Shown: positions 17,832-26,337 of the stretch, in pieces
Layout of the letters: every line of letters begins with the position of its first letter
Position numbering within the stretch: position 1 is the stretch's first letter
Assembly (NCBI GenBank): GCA_028710895.1
Contig: JAQTTH010000001.1
Coordinates: 281,876-345,875 of the forward strand
Reading direction: 5' to 3'
DNA: 64,000 bases
DNA from: Paludibacter sp.
GTDB lineage: Bacteria; Bacteroidota; Bacteroidia; Bacteroidales; Paludibacteraceae
Notes under the pieces: model-generated
Databases searched by the model: none
Seen by the model: the letters and a program-made list of their open reading frames with translations, nothing else
What the model was told of the DNA's origin: nothing
Translations under genes and position numbers: made by a program

Positions 17832-18195
17832 CACAAATATGTTGATATTTTAAAGAAATAAACTTAAATAGAAGCTAAAATCAAATCATATATACCTATA
17901 TAACAACATATTAATGACATTTTGAAATTTAATTGCAAAGTCAACAAAATAATCATTATAATGCCAACTAACCGCATTTTAAATTCAAATAGAAACAATA
18001 AAATTACAATTTAAAGATATATGTCAAGTAGTTTCGATCATTTAACTACACAGAAAAGATACATTAAAGTAAGAATTTGGACGAAAAATATTTCATATTT
18101 CCACAAAATATTCCTAAATGAATAAAAAATGATATTTGGTCATTTTAGATAAATATTGTCGAACGATTGAAATTAAGTATTTTTGACCTTTAGCC
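17832..18195. other. Divergent intergenic region amtB / rpsF, upstream part
   Basis: AT-rich sequence between amtB and the rpsF promoter. I see no coding frame, no strong hairpin and no recognisable NtrC or other nitrogen-control site. Confidence 0.5.
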
Positions 18196-18226
18196 TTTGT
18201 CAATCAAATTATTATTTGTATCTTTG
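18196..18226 (+). promoter_or_regulatory. Promoter of rpsF-rpsR-rplI
   Basis: TTTG (18196-18199), 19-nt spacer, TATCTTTG (18219-18226): a full match to the Bacteroidetes consensus. The leader to the rpsF start would be about 45 nt. Confidence 0.85.
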
Positions 18227-18277
18227 TCCCCGCTTTAATAAAACTTATTACAAATAACTAAAAAGCTAACAAACAGT

Positions 18278-18628
18278 ATGTTAAACCATTATGAAACCGT
18301 TTTCATTTTAACTCCCGTTTTGTCTGATGTACAGATGAAGGAAGCGGTAGAAAAGTACAAAGCCATTCTTATCGAGAATGGTGCGACTATTACCAATGAG
18401 GAAAATTGGGGATTGCGCAAATTAGCGTATCCAATCCAAAAGAAATCTACAGGTTTTTATTCGTTGCTTCAATTTGATGCAGATGCTACAGTAATCGCCA
18501 CATTGGAAACTCAATTCCGTCGTGACGAACGTGTACTCCGTTTCTTATCGTTCCGTTTGGACAAATATGCGTTCGAGTACGCTGAGAAAAGAAAAAGTGT
18601 TAAATCTAAAGAAGTAAAGGAGAACTAA
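18278..18628 (+). CDS. rpsF: 30S ribosomal protein bS6
   Basis: Binds 16S rRNA with bS18 in the platform of the small subunit. 116 residues starting [17 protein letters not shown], with the conserved GLRKLAYPI (about 49-57) and a charged C-terminal tail ([13 protein letters not shown]). First gene of the operon, 3 bp before rpsR. Neither priB nor ssb lies between rpsF and rpsR, unlike in Proteobacteria and Firmicutes. Confidence 0.98.
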   Translation: MLNHYETVFILTPVLSDVQMKEAVEKYKAILIENGATITNEENWGLRKLAYPIQKKSTGFYSLLQFDADATVIATLETQFRRDERVLRFLSFRLDKYAFEYAEKRKSVKSKEVKEN

Positions 18629-18631
18629 ACC

Positions 18632-18901
18632 ATGGCAGCAAACAACGGAGATATCAGATACTTGACTCCACCCTCAGTTGATGTAAAAAAGAAAAAATAT
18701 TGTCGCTTCAAAAAAAGCGGTATTCGTTACATCGATTACAAAGATCCTGAATTTTTGAAAAAATTCTTGAACGAACAAGGAAAAATTCTTCCACGTCGTC
18801 TTACAGGCACTTCGTTGAAATACCAACGTAAAGTAGCTCAAGCAGTTAAAAGAGCACGCCACATTGCGTTGCTTCCTTATGTAACCGATATGATGAAATA
18901 A
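18632..18901 (+). CDS. rpsR: 30S ribosomal protein bS18
   Basis: 89 residues with the family core [14 protein letters not shown] and [16 protein letters not shown], followed by the R/K-rich [14 protein letters not shown] good ribosome-binding site (AAAGGAG) overlaps the end of rpsF, so translation is likely coupled. Partner of bS6 in the small subunit. Confidence 0.98.
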   Translation: MAANNGDIRYLTPPSVDVKKKKYCRFKKSGIRYIDYKDPEFLKKFLNEQGKILPRRLTGTSLKYQRKVAQAVKRARHIALLPYVTDMMK

Positions 18902-18906
18902 TTAAG

Positions 18907-18913
18907 AAGGAGG
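18907..18913 (+). promoter_or_regulatory. Strong Shine-Dalgarno of rplI
   Basis: AAGGAGG, 7 nt before the ATG. Such perfect sites are uncommon in Bacteroidetes, where most genes here have weak or no Shine-Dalgarno sequence. Confidence 0.8.
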
Positions 18914-18920
18914 AAAAAGT

Positions 18921-19364
18921 ATGGAAATTATATTGAAAGAAGATGTAATCAACTTGGGTTACAAAGGCGATATCGTTAACGTGAAATCCGGTTACGGACG
19001 TAACTTCCTGATTCCAACAAAAAAAGCAATTTTGGCAACAGAATCAGCTAAAAAAATGTTGGCAGAAGACCTTAAACAACGCGCTCACAAACTGGAACGT
19101 CTGAAAAACGATGCTATTGAATTAGCTGACAAGTTGAAAGATGTTGCATTGACAGTTGGAGCAAAAACAAGTACAACAGGTAAAATCTTTGGTGCAGTTG
19201 GTCCTATCCAATTGGCTGATGCTTTCGAAAAAGCAGGTTTTGCAGTTGACCGTAAAGTTATTGTACTTAAAGATGCCGTAAAAGAAATCGGCTCATACAA
19301 AGCTACGTTGAAACTTCACAAAGAAGTAACTGTTGAAGTTGCTTTCGAAGTTGTAGCTGAATAA
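18921..19364 (+). CDS. rplI: 50S ribosomal protein bL9
   Basis: 147 residues. N-terminal domain MEIILKEDVINLGYKGDIV followed by VKSGYGRNFLIP, the bL9 signature that binds 23S rRNA, then the long connecting helix (about 40-75) and the C-terminal domain (GKIFGAVGPIQLADAF). Last gene of the operon and followed directly by a terminator. Confidence 0.98.
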   Translation: MEIILKEDVINLGYKGDIVNVKSGYGRNFLIPTKKAILATESAKKMLAEDLKQRAHKLERLKNDAIELADKLKDVALTVGAKTSTTGKIFGAVGPIQLADAFEKAGFAVDRKVIVLKDAVKEIGSYKATLKLHKEVTVEVAFEVVAE

Positions 19365-19387
19365 GTTTTCAATTCAAAATCAAGATA

Positions 19388-19420
19388 AAGCCCGGTACAC
19401 GAGAGTGTATCGGGCTTTTT
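19388..19420 (+). terminator. Terminator of the rpsF operon
   Basis: 13-bp stem with one G-T pair (19388-19400 with 19405-19417), GAGA tetraloop, then a T run. Confidence 0.9.
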
Positions 19421-19441
19421 TATACAACAAAAGTCAATAAA

Positions 19442-19470
19442 AAACGGTGATTCCGTTAGAATCACCGTTT
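19442..19470 (-). terminator. Terminator of the pirin-DoxX genes
   Basis: 12-bp perfect stem (19442-19453 with 19459-19470, 5-nt loop), flanked by A and T tracts so it may work both ways; it lies 20 nt beyond the DoxX stop. Confidence 0.8.
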
Positions 19471-19489
19471 TAAAATTAGACCGGATTTC

Positions 19490-19948
19490 TTATTTTAAAT
19501 TCTTTGAAATCAAATTGTCTATTGAATATTTACCACTTCCACCGACAAGCACTGCAACTGCAATACCAACTACAAGAATAAAATATTCAACTCCTTCACC
19601 TTTCTGCATTCCAAACCAGTTCATAAAGAATCCATTGTGAATATGACCACCCAAAATAGCAGCTCCGGCCATTGTTAAACCTACTGAAAAAGCCATAAAA
19701 CGCGTTCCAAGTCCTAAAATAAGCCCAATGCTACCTACAAATTCGGCCAGAATTACAAGAGTACCGATTAAATATGGCATTCCCATACTTTGGAAAAATC
19801 CTACTGTTCCGGCAAAACCGTATCCACCAAAAAGTCCAAGTGCTTTTTGCATACCGTGAGGTAAAATTACAAAACCTAATGCAAGGCGAACTAAAAGTAA
19901 TGACCATGATTGTTGGTCTGTTGATAAAAATTGTTTAATTGTTTTCAT
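19490..19948 (-). CDS. DoxX-family membrane protein
   Basis: 152 residues with four helices. RLALGFVILPHGMQKALGLFGGYG (read as two parts, about 22-45) and the FVGSIGLILGLGTR block identify the DoxX family, linked in some bacteria to oxidative-stress complexes. It starts 52 bp after the pirin gene on the same strand with no promoter visible between them, so the two are probably co-transcribed. Precise function unknown. Confidence 0.92.
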   Translation of the reverse strand: MKTIKQFLSTDQQSWSLLLVRLALGFVILPHGMQKALGLFGGYGFAGTVGFFQSMGMPYLIGTLVILAEFVGSIGLILGLGTRFMAFSVGLTMAGAAILGGHIHNGFFMNWFGMQKGEGVEYFILVVGIAVAVLVGGSGKYSIDNLISKNLK

Positions 19949-20000
19949 TTGATTGATTATTAATTGTTTATTTTATATTTATTCATTTATTGTTTGTGTA

Positions 20001-20717
20001 TCAATTTATGGTCATTGGTATTTCCATTACCAACAGTTTTGTCTGCGAGTCAGTTTTTATCGTAATCGAATCGGTTTCGCTAACCCCTAAACCATCTCTT
20101 CGATTTAATGCTTGTCCAGCAATAGTAACATTTCCTTCAATTATAAAGAAATAAACACCGTTACTTTTGTCCTTCAACTCGTACTCACCTTCCCAGCCTT
20201 CGGATAAATCGCCCAAATGAAACCATGCATTCTGGTGTATCCACACACCCTGCTCGGCTGGGTTTGGAGATAAAATCTGATACAGCTCATCTATTTTCTC
20301 AACCTCTGATAACGAGATTTGATCATACCTGGGAATGACATTCTTTTTATTGGGGAAAACCCAAATTTGAAGAAATTGAGCCTCTTTATCTTTGTTTTTA
20401 TTATACTCGCTGTGAAAAATTCCGGTTCCGGCACTCATAACCTGAATTTCACCGGTCGTAATAACACCATGATTTCCCATGCTGTCTTTATGTTCCAAAT
20501 CTCCTGAAATTGGTATGGAAATAATTTCCATATTGTCGTGTGGATGCGTTCCAAAACCCTGACCTCCATCAATGCGATCATCGTTCAAAACACGTAATGC
20601 GCCGAAGTGCACACGTTCGGGATTATAATAATTAGCGAAACTAAAAGTGTGGTGCGTATCTAACCAACCGTGATTGGCATGTCCGCGAGTTTCTGATTTA
20701 TGCAAAATTGTTTTCAT
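20001..20717 (-). CDS. Pirin-family bicupin (YhhW-like)
   Basis: 238-residue cytoplasmic cupin. RGHANHGWLDTHHTFSFANYY opens it, and the metal-binding N-terminal cupin shows GFGTHPHDNMEIISI with His-x-His and Glu ligands. Members such as E. coli YhhW oxidise quercetin; others act as redox-sensing partners. The first of a pirin-DoxX pair behind an AraC-type regulator gene on the same strand. Confidence 0.94.
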   Translation of the reverse strand: MKTILHKSETRGHANHGWLDTHHTFSFANYYNPERVHFGALRVLNDDRIDGGQGFGTHPHDNMEIISIPISGDLEHKDSMGNHGVITTGEIQVMSAGTGIFHSEYNKNKDKEAQFLQIWVFPNKKNVIPRYDQISLSEVEKIDELYQILSPNPAEQGVWIHQNAWFHLGDLSEGWEGEYELKDKSNGVYFFIIEGNVTIAGQALNRRDGLGVSETDSITIKTDSQTKLLVMEIPMTIN

Positions 20718-20762
20718 ACTCTGTCATTTATAAATTGAAAATTCTCTTTCAATTTGATACGA

Positions 20763-20770
20763 CAAAGGTA
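20763..20770 (-). promoter_or_regulatory. -7 box of the pirin-DoxX genes
   Basis: TACCTTTG on the minus strand, 45 nt upstream of the pirin ATG and inside the spacer after the AraC gene. No clear -33 TTTG, which would fit activator dependence. Confidence 0.6.
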
Positions 20771-20822
20771 CGGCGACTTAATATCGCACGGAGTAATGAA
20801 ATCGGGTGAATGAGTGCAAAAA

Positions 20823-21713
20823 TCAGGACTGACGTGCTAAAACACGAAATTCGGAGGGAGTTTGTCCGGTAATTTTCTTGAAAAAATTATTAAAATGAGC
20901 CGATTCTTCAAATCCAAGTTCATAAGAAAGCTCTTTGTTACTGATATTACTAAACAAGAGTGAACGTTTTGCTTCAGTAATCAATTTGCTCTGTATATGC
21001 TCTTTAGCTGACTTACCTGTTAGATTTTTTACAGTTTTATTTAAGTAATCGGCTGTAACAGCCAGCTCATCGGCATAATCAGAAACCATGTGTGATTTGG
21101 CGTACTTCTTATTTAATGATTGTTTGAAAGTGCGAAGAATATGATTACTGGTCTCAATCAACTGTGGATTATTGCTTTTTTTGAGCGAACAATGATTGTT
21201 ACTTTGAATCAAAAAGAGTTTTACGAGTGAGCCAACAGCTTCCAAGGTATAAGTTTCGAGCGAAGTTGCAAAATGCGCCATTTGCTCAGCCAGGCTTTTA
21301 TATACAGGTAAATCCCGTTCATTTATCGTCAATGGTGGCGATTGACCATAATCGTTGAAAAGATAAATATCATTTATCATCTTTTCGGAAATTGAATTCG
21401 CTATCAGAAATTGCTCTGTGAATGTAATCACCCAACCAACAGGTTCACTTGTAAAAATAACCTGATGCATCTGCCCGGGTTGAATAAAATAAAGCGTTCG
21501 ATCTTCAATTTTGTATTCGGTAAAGTCTACAAAATGAGTACCTTCACCTTTTTCGATAAAGATAATCGTGTAATAATCATGGCGATGAGGAACATCCGGA
21601 GCACCATTTGTACTTCGATAAATGTCGTCCATGCGTTTCAGGGCAAAATCCGAAAATTGTTGAGCCATTTCCGAAAATGCATATGTTTTAATGTCTTTGT
21701 GTAGCATATTCAT
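20823..21713 (-). CDS. AraC-family transcriptional regulator
   Basis: 296 residues. The N-terminal cupin sensor begins at about 40 (APDVPHRHDYYTIIFIEKGEG). The C-terminal double helix-turn-helix covers about 195-290, with the typical ELSYELGFEESAHFNNFFKK and GQTPSEFR. It probably controls the pirin-DoxX genes that follow 105 bp downstream on the same strand (inference from position). The -7 box TATCTTTG ends only 5 nt before this ATG, so the mRNA may be leaderless or start at codon 3 or later. Confidence 0.93.
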   Translation of the reverse strand: MNMLHKDIKTYAFSEMAQQFSDFALKRMDDIYRSTNGAPDVPHRHDYYTIIFIEKGEGTHFVDFTEYKIEDRTLYFIQPGQMHQVIFTSEPVGWVITFTEQFLIANSISEKMINDIYLFNDYGQSPPLTINERDLPVYKSLAEQMAHFATSLETYTLEAVGSLVKLFLIQSNNHCSLKKSNNPQLIETSNHILRTFKQSLNKKYAKSHMVSDYADELAVTADYLNKTVKNLTGKSAKEHIQSKLITEAKRSLLFSNISNKELSYELGFEESAHFNNFFKKITGQTPSEFRVLARQS

Positions 21714-21718
21714 GGTTG

Positions 21719-21726
21719 CAAAGATA
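21719..21726 (-). promoter_or_regulatory. -7 box of the AraC-family gene
   Basis: TATCTTTG on the minus strand, a full match, placing the start of transcription at or next to the annotated start codon. Confidence 0.55.
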
Positions 21727-21934
21727 GGAATTTTTACCTTTTAAAAACACACCTACTTATTCTAAACCTAATTATATGACTATTTTTCTTGATACAGGTA
21801 TATAATTGGAAAATCAACATATTTAACTCATTATGAATTTTCATCTAGGAGATTGAACATATATATAGTTTTACATCTACATCTTTTGATTTATTTTGCA
21901 ATAAAAACGCATTAAATCAGAATATCTATTGCTC

Positions 21935-24346
21935 ATGACAAAACATAGTAAATATTTAGCAAAAACAATTCTACTTCTGTTACTGCTTTCCCTTACATCT
22001 GTAATTAAAGCTAATGTAAGTATAACCTATCCAATAGCAGATAGTATGGTTATCCAACGCAATATACGGGTTCCTATTTGGGGAACTGCTGCTTCTGGCG
22101 AAAATATTCAGGTTACATTCAACAATCAGATTAAAACAACTACAGCAGGTACTAACGGAAAGTGGAAAATTGTATTAGATTCAATGGCAGCTGCCGGACC
22201 GCTCACCATGACCATAAAGGGAAACAACACAATTACTGTCAAAGATTTATATGTCGGAGAAGTATGGAACTGTGCCGGACAATCAAATATGGATCTGAGA
22301 TTGAATGATTATGTTAGCAATAATTATAATGCAACTTATGCTGACACAATTAAAAATGCCAGAAATCCACTTTTAAGATATATTGATGTCAGATATACGT
22401 CATTGAATAAAAATGTAGGCTGGCATGCAATAACGCCCTCAACAGCCGGTGGCTGCTCAACAACAGCTTACTTTTATGGAAAAATATTACAAAAAAAATT
22501 AGGATGTGCTGTTGGATTAGTTGTAACAGCTGTTGGTGGAACATATATCGAACGCTGGTTTGATCCGGCTACACTTGCTGCAAACCCGGGAATGGTGCTT
22601 CCAAGCGGATTTACAACTCCCGGAGATATGTATAATTCATTTGTAGCCCCGGTGATTCCTTACGCAATAAAAGGAACAATTTGTATGCTTGGCGAGCAAA
22701 ATGCCGGCGATTCACTCACAGCACACTTATACGGCAAACGATTTGAGATGCTTATTAATGGCTGGAGAACTGCCTGGGGACAAGGAGATTTTCCATTTTA
22801 TTATGGTCAGTTAACAATGTATAATCCACCTGCTGCAGTTGACACAATCGGTTTATACCTTAAAGTTCGTGAGGGTCAACGATGTGCTCAAAAAATTGTC
22901 AATACCGGTATGACAGTGAATGTTGATTTAAGTTCAAGTCAATGGCACTTTGCAAATAAATATGAAGCTGGTCGAAGACTCGCACTGCAAGCTCTTTCAA
23001 AAACGTATGGATTAACCGGCTTCGAGAATTCAGGGCCAGAATATAATACCTTTGGAATTCAGGGAAGCAAAATGCGTGTATTATTTGATCACGCTGCAAG
23101 TGGACTAAAAACCAATGATGGAAATGCGCCAACTTGTTTCTATATTGCCGGACCGGATAAAATCTGGTATTCGGCCACTGCAACAATTGACAGTAATAAA
23201 GTAGTTCTTTCAAACGCCTCGGTAACGAATCCTGTAAAAGTATGTTATGGTTTTGGTAAAACACCTAAATCGAATTTATTCAATAATGACAATCTACCGG
23301 CATCGGAGTTTATGTCCGAAAACATAGCGTGGCAGGGAAAAAAAATCAATCAAATTTTATCATTTACAGAGGCTCTGACAATTAGATGCGGAGCTGCCGA
23401 TTTCGATGCCGGAGCAAAATCCACATCGGGGTTGCCCATTACCTACGAATCGAGCAATACTGCAGTGGCTACCGTTACATCTAAAGGATTGATACATCTG
23501 ACAGGTTCAGGAACATGCAAGATAAAAGCGTATCAGGCGGGAGATTCAATTTACCGTCCATCAATAGCGTTGTATTTATCAATGAATGTATTGAAAAGCT
23601 ACCAAACCGTACAGTTTGATTCGATTCCGGTTCAAATATATGGTCATGATGATGTTAGTTTGAATGCTTCAGCCAGCTCAGGATTACCAATTGTATTTTC
23701 GAGTACCAATGCGGCTGTTGCAACAGTAGTATCTCCGGGGAAAATACATATAGTCGGTGCAGGGAGTTGTTCAATACGGGCGGCTCAAAATGGTGACATA
23801 TTTTATTTGGGTGCAAGTATTAGCCGCCCTTTGGTTGTAAATAAGGCACAACTAAATGTTCGTCCGGCAGATACACTACGAACAACAAACAGTGCAAATC
23901 CGACTTTCAGATTAATATATACAGGTTTTGTCAGAAATGACTCAATAGGAAAGCTTATTACTAAACCAATTGCTTCATGTGCCGCTGATCTCTTGAGCTT
24001 ACCGGGAACATACCCAATAACAGTTGCAGGAGGTAGCGATACGAATTATGGTTTCATGTACGAAAATGGAACACTGACAATAACAAACCCCATGGAAGTG
24101 AAATCTTTAGTTGCATCAGGAATTAGCATTTCACCGAATCCAATTAAAAATAAGATAATCATTAATATGAAACTGTCAGGACAGGAGGAATTTTCGATTG
24201 TAAATATGCAGGGAAGCACTATCTGTACGCAGAAATTGAAGAATGACAACTCAGTTATAGATATAAGCTATCTGCATTCAGGAATTTATCTGGTAAGAAT
24301 ATCAGATAATCAGAAAGTTGCTATTCAGAAAATCATTAAACTATAA
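21935..24346 (+). CDS. T9SS-exported sialate O-acetylesterase-like SGNH esterase
   Basis: 803 residues from the ATG; a TTG two codons upstream is less likely. Signal peptide about 1-28. Carbohydrate acetylesterase domain (about 30-470): VIQRNIRVPIWGTA, VGEVWNCAGQSNMDL with nucleophile S117, and GEQNAGDS. The C-terminal His candidate is H338 in SQWHFANKYEAGRRLA; the Asp normally two residues before it is Gln here. Two Ig/Big-type domains follow (STNAAVATV twice, about 480-640), then an MBG-like domain (about 645-715) and a T9SS sorting domain (ISISPNPIKNKIIINM to the end). Likely deacetylates pectin or host glycans; substrate is inferred from the family. Confidence 0.9.
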   Translation: MTKHSKYLAKTILLLLLLSLTSVIKANVSITYPIADSMVIQRNIRVPIWGTAASGENIQVTFNNQIKTTTAGTNGKWKIVLDSMAAAGPLTMTIKGNNTITVKDLYVGEVWNCAGQSNMDLRLNDYVSNNYNATYADTIKNARNPLLRYIDVRYTSLNKNVGWHAITPSTAGGCSTTAYFYGKILQKKLGCAVGLVVTAVGGTYIERWFDPATLAANPGMVLPSGFTTPGDMYNSFVAPVIPYAIKGTICMLGEQNAGDSLTAHLYGKRFEMLINGWRTAWGQGDFPFYYGQLTMYNPPAAVDTIGLYLKVREGQRCAQKIVNTGMTVNVDLSSSQWHFANKYEAGRRLALQALSKTYGLTGFENSGPEYNTFGIQGSKMRVLFDHAASGLKTNDGNAPTCFYIAGPDKIWYSATATIDSNKVVLSNASVTNPVKVCYGFGKTPKSNLFNNDNLPASEFMSENIAWQGKKINQILSFTEALTIRCGAADFDAGAKSTSGLPITYESSNTAVATVTSKGLIHLTGSGTCKIKAYQAGDSIYRPSIALYLSMNVLKSYQTVQFDSIPVQIYGHDDVSLNASASSGLPIVFSSTNAAVATVVSPGKIHIVGAGSCSIRAAQNGDIFYLGASISRPLVVNKAQLNVRPADTLRTTNSANPTFRLIYTGFVRNDSIGKLITKPIASCAADLLSLPGTYPITVAGGSDTNYGFMYENGTLTITNPMEVKSLVASGISISPNPIKNKIIINMKLSGQEEFSIVNMQGSTICTQKLKNDNSVIDISYLHSGIYLVRISDNQKVAIQKIIKL

Positions 24347-24368
24347 TTAAAACATAGTTCATTAAAGC

Positions 24369-24406
24369 AAAACAGGCTTAATTTCAATTGAAATTAAGCC
24401 TGTTTT
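24369..24406. terminator. Bidirectional terminator, 38-bp perfect palindrome
   Basis: All 38 bases are self-complementary, starting with A and ending with a T run on either strand. It lies between the convergent esterase and helicase genes and serves both. Confidence 0.9.
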
Positions 24407-24418
24407 TGTATTCTGATT

Positions 24419-25759
24419 CTAGTTATCTTTTCTAAAGAATACTTTCTTAGCAGTACTCTCCGATTTAGCTGCAGTAGATACAGGAGTCTTTGTTGCCTGC
24501 GGTTTACTTACTTCCCTGTTATGAACAACACGTCGTTTGCCTTTGCCCGGGTCAATTCCCGATCCTTTTCCTTTTGAAGCAACTTTTGGTTTAACTTTTG
24601 ACCTTTTGTCTGATAGCACATAATCAGCAGCAAATGGCTGATCGGTAACAAGTGGAATTTCAATAGAAATCAACTTCTGAATATCGCGCAGGTATTCAAG
24701 TTCTTCCGCATCGCAAAACGAAACTGCCTTTCCATCGAGTCCTGCCCTACCCGTACGACCAATGCGATGAACATACGTTTCAGGGATGTTTGGAATTTCG
24801 TAATTGATTACCAAATTCAAATCGTCAATATCAATACCACGAGCTGCAATATCAGTTGCTACCAATACACGCGTTGTGCGATCTTTAAAATTACGTAATG
24901 CATTTTGACGGGCATTTTGCGATTTATTTCCATGAATTGCTTCAGCTTTAATATGAGCTTTCACCAACATCCGTTGCACTTTATCTGCACCATGTTTTGT
25001 TCTGGTAAATACTAAAGCTGTTTTTATAGATTTATCCTGAAGTAAATGTATCAGCAAATCTTTTTTATCAGAAGCCTCAACAAAATACAACTCTTGCTGA
25101 ATAGTTTCTGCAGTTGTCGACACGGGCGTTACAGCTACTTCTTCGGGATTTGTCAGAATTGTACCGGCCAATACGCGAATTGATTCGGGCATAGTAGCTG
25201 AAAAGAAAAGCGATTGACGTTTCGCAGGAATCATCTTAATCAACTTCTTCACATCGTGAATAAAGCCCATATCAAGCATGCGATCTGCTTCGTCGAGCAC
25301 AAAAATGCTCAGTTCATTTAGCTTTACATAGCCCTGACTTTGCAAATCGAGCAAACGTCCGGGAGTGGCGATCAAAATATCAACGCCCATTTTCAGTGGA
25401 CTAACCTGAGATTGCTGAGGCACACCACCAAATATAACGGTATGACGTAAGTTCATAAACCGCCCGTAAGCAGCAAAGCTTTCGCCAATTTGGATCGCAA
25501 GTTCACGCGTAGGAGTAACAATCAGTGCTTTTATCTTACGTGGACCTTTTTCGTTACCCTTTTGCAAATGCAGTTGTTGTAAAATAGGAATAGCAAAGGC
25601 AGCCGTTTTTCCGGTTCCTGTTTGCGCACAGCCTAATAAATCTTGTCCTTTTAATACTATTGGAATTGAAATTTCCTGAATTGGAGTTGGTTGGGTATAA
25701 CCTTCGTGTTGGAGAGCGTTTAAGATCGGCTCAATAAGATCTAATTTATCAAATGTCAT
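24419..25759 (-). CDS. rhlE: DEAD-box RNA helicase, RhlE-like
   Basis: 446 residues. ATP-dependent RNA unwinding in ribosome assembly or mRNA turnover. Visible motifs: Q motif (GYTQPTPIQ), I AQTGTGKT, Ia PTRELA, II DEAD, III SAT, and [12 protein letters not shown]. The C-terminal 75 residues are a basic, low-complexity tail ([17 protein letters not shown]), typical of RNA-chaperone helicases. It has its own canonical promoter. The RhlE name rests on the length and motif set. Confidence 0.95.
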   Translation of the reverse strand: MTFDKLDLIEPILNALQHEGYTQPTPIQEISIPIVLKGQDLLGCAQTGTGKTAAFAIPILQQLHLQKGNEKGPRKIKALIVTPTRELAIQIGESFAAYGRFMNLRHTVIFGGVPQQSQVSPLKMGVDILIATPGRLLDLQSQGYVKLNELSIFVLDEADRMLDMGFIHDVKKLIKMIPAKRQSLFFSATMPESIRVLAGTILTNPEEVAVTPVSTTAETIQQELYFVEASDKKDLLIHLLQDKSIKTALVFTRTKHGADKVQRMLVKAHIKAEAIHGNKSQNARQNALRNFKDRTTRVLVATDIAARGIDIDDLNLVINYEIPNIPETYVHRIGRTGRAGLDGKAVSFCDAEELEYLRDIQKLISIEIPLVTDQPFAADYVLSDKRSKVKPKVASKGKGSGIDPGKGKRRVVHNREVSKPQATKTPVSTAAKSESTAKKVFFRKDN

Positions 25760-26337
25760 AGAATATATACGTATCCGTTCTTCTTTCTCAAGCTCTAAAT
25801 TTTACACCTGACGAATACGATTTTGTGCAAAGATACGGAAAAATAACCAACGAGTCAAAAACATGAATATTCACGGTGTGTTCATTAATTTTCGTGTGCG
25901 AACACGGGAATTATTCCTTAAAAAATTGAAGAAACACATAAAACACCTATTTTGTTGCACAGGATATTCGAATTTGTGCCATTTTTAATATTTTTTAAAC
26001 GAAAAAGTCAGTTTTTCCACATGGTCGACCAATTTAATTACGTATTTTTGCAACGGAAATGGTAGAAAATCACTAAAATTTCACGACTTCTAATGAATGA
26101 TTCGCTAAAATGAATTAATCAATAAAACAACCTTGAATTTATTAAAATCTAATTATCCGTCCTTCCTATATTCAGGAAAACCGTATACATTTTTAATGCT
26201 ATATAGTTCTTCCTGATAATTTTCATCCCAACGTATCTTAAGGCAATATCAATCCGGAAAATGAATCCCGGATATAATTATTCGTATGCCTAATATAATA
26301 GAGTTTCAGAAAATCACCAATTAAATATATATATATA
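25760..26337. other. Divergent intergenic region helicase / ETF:QO
   Basis: Carries the helicase promoter at 25828-25859. On the plus strand TATTTTTG at 26043-26050 is the only -7 match seen for the ETF:QO gene and would give a leader of about 280 nt; no -33 partner is present. The leader has only weak hairpins and an (AT)n run just before the start codon. No coding frame is seen. Confidence 0.5.
25828..25859 (-). promoter_or_regulatory. Promoter of the DEAD-box helicase
   Basis: TTTG (25859-25856), 20-nt spacer, TATCTTTG (25835-25828) on the minus strand: a full consensus match. The leader would be about 60 nt. Confidence 0.85.

Noticed and set aside
18628-18632. Missing priB/ssb between rpsF and rpsR as an anomaly
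   Set aside because: Absence is normal for Bacteroidetes; not a loss.
26326-26337. (AT)n run before the ETF:QO start as a phase-variable tract
   Set aside because: Only about six AT units, and A/T-rich leaders are usual in this phylum.
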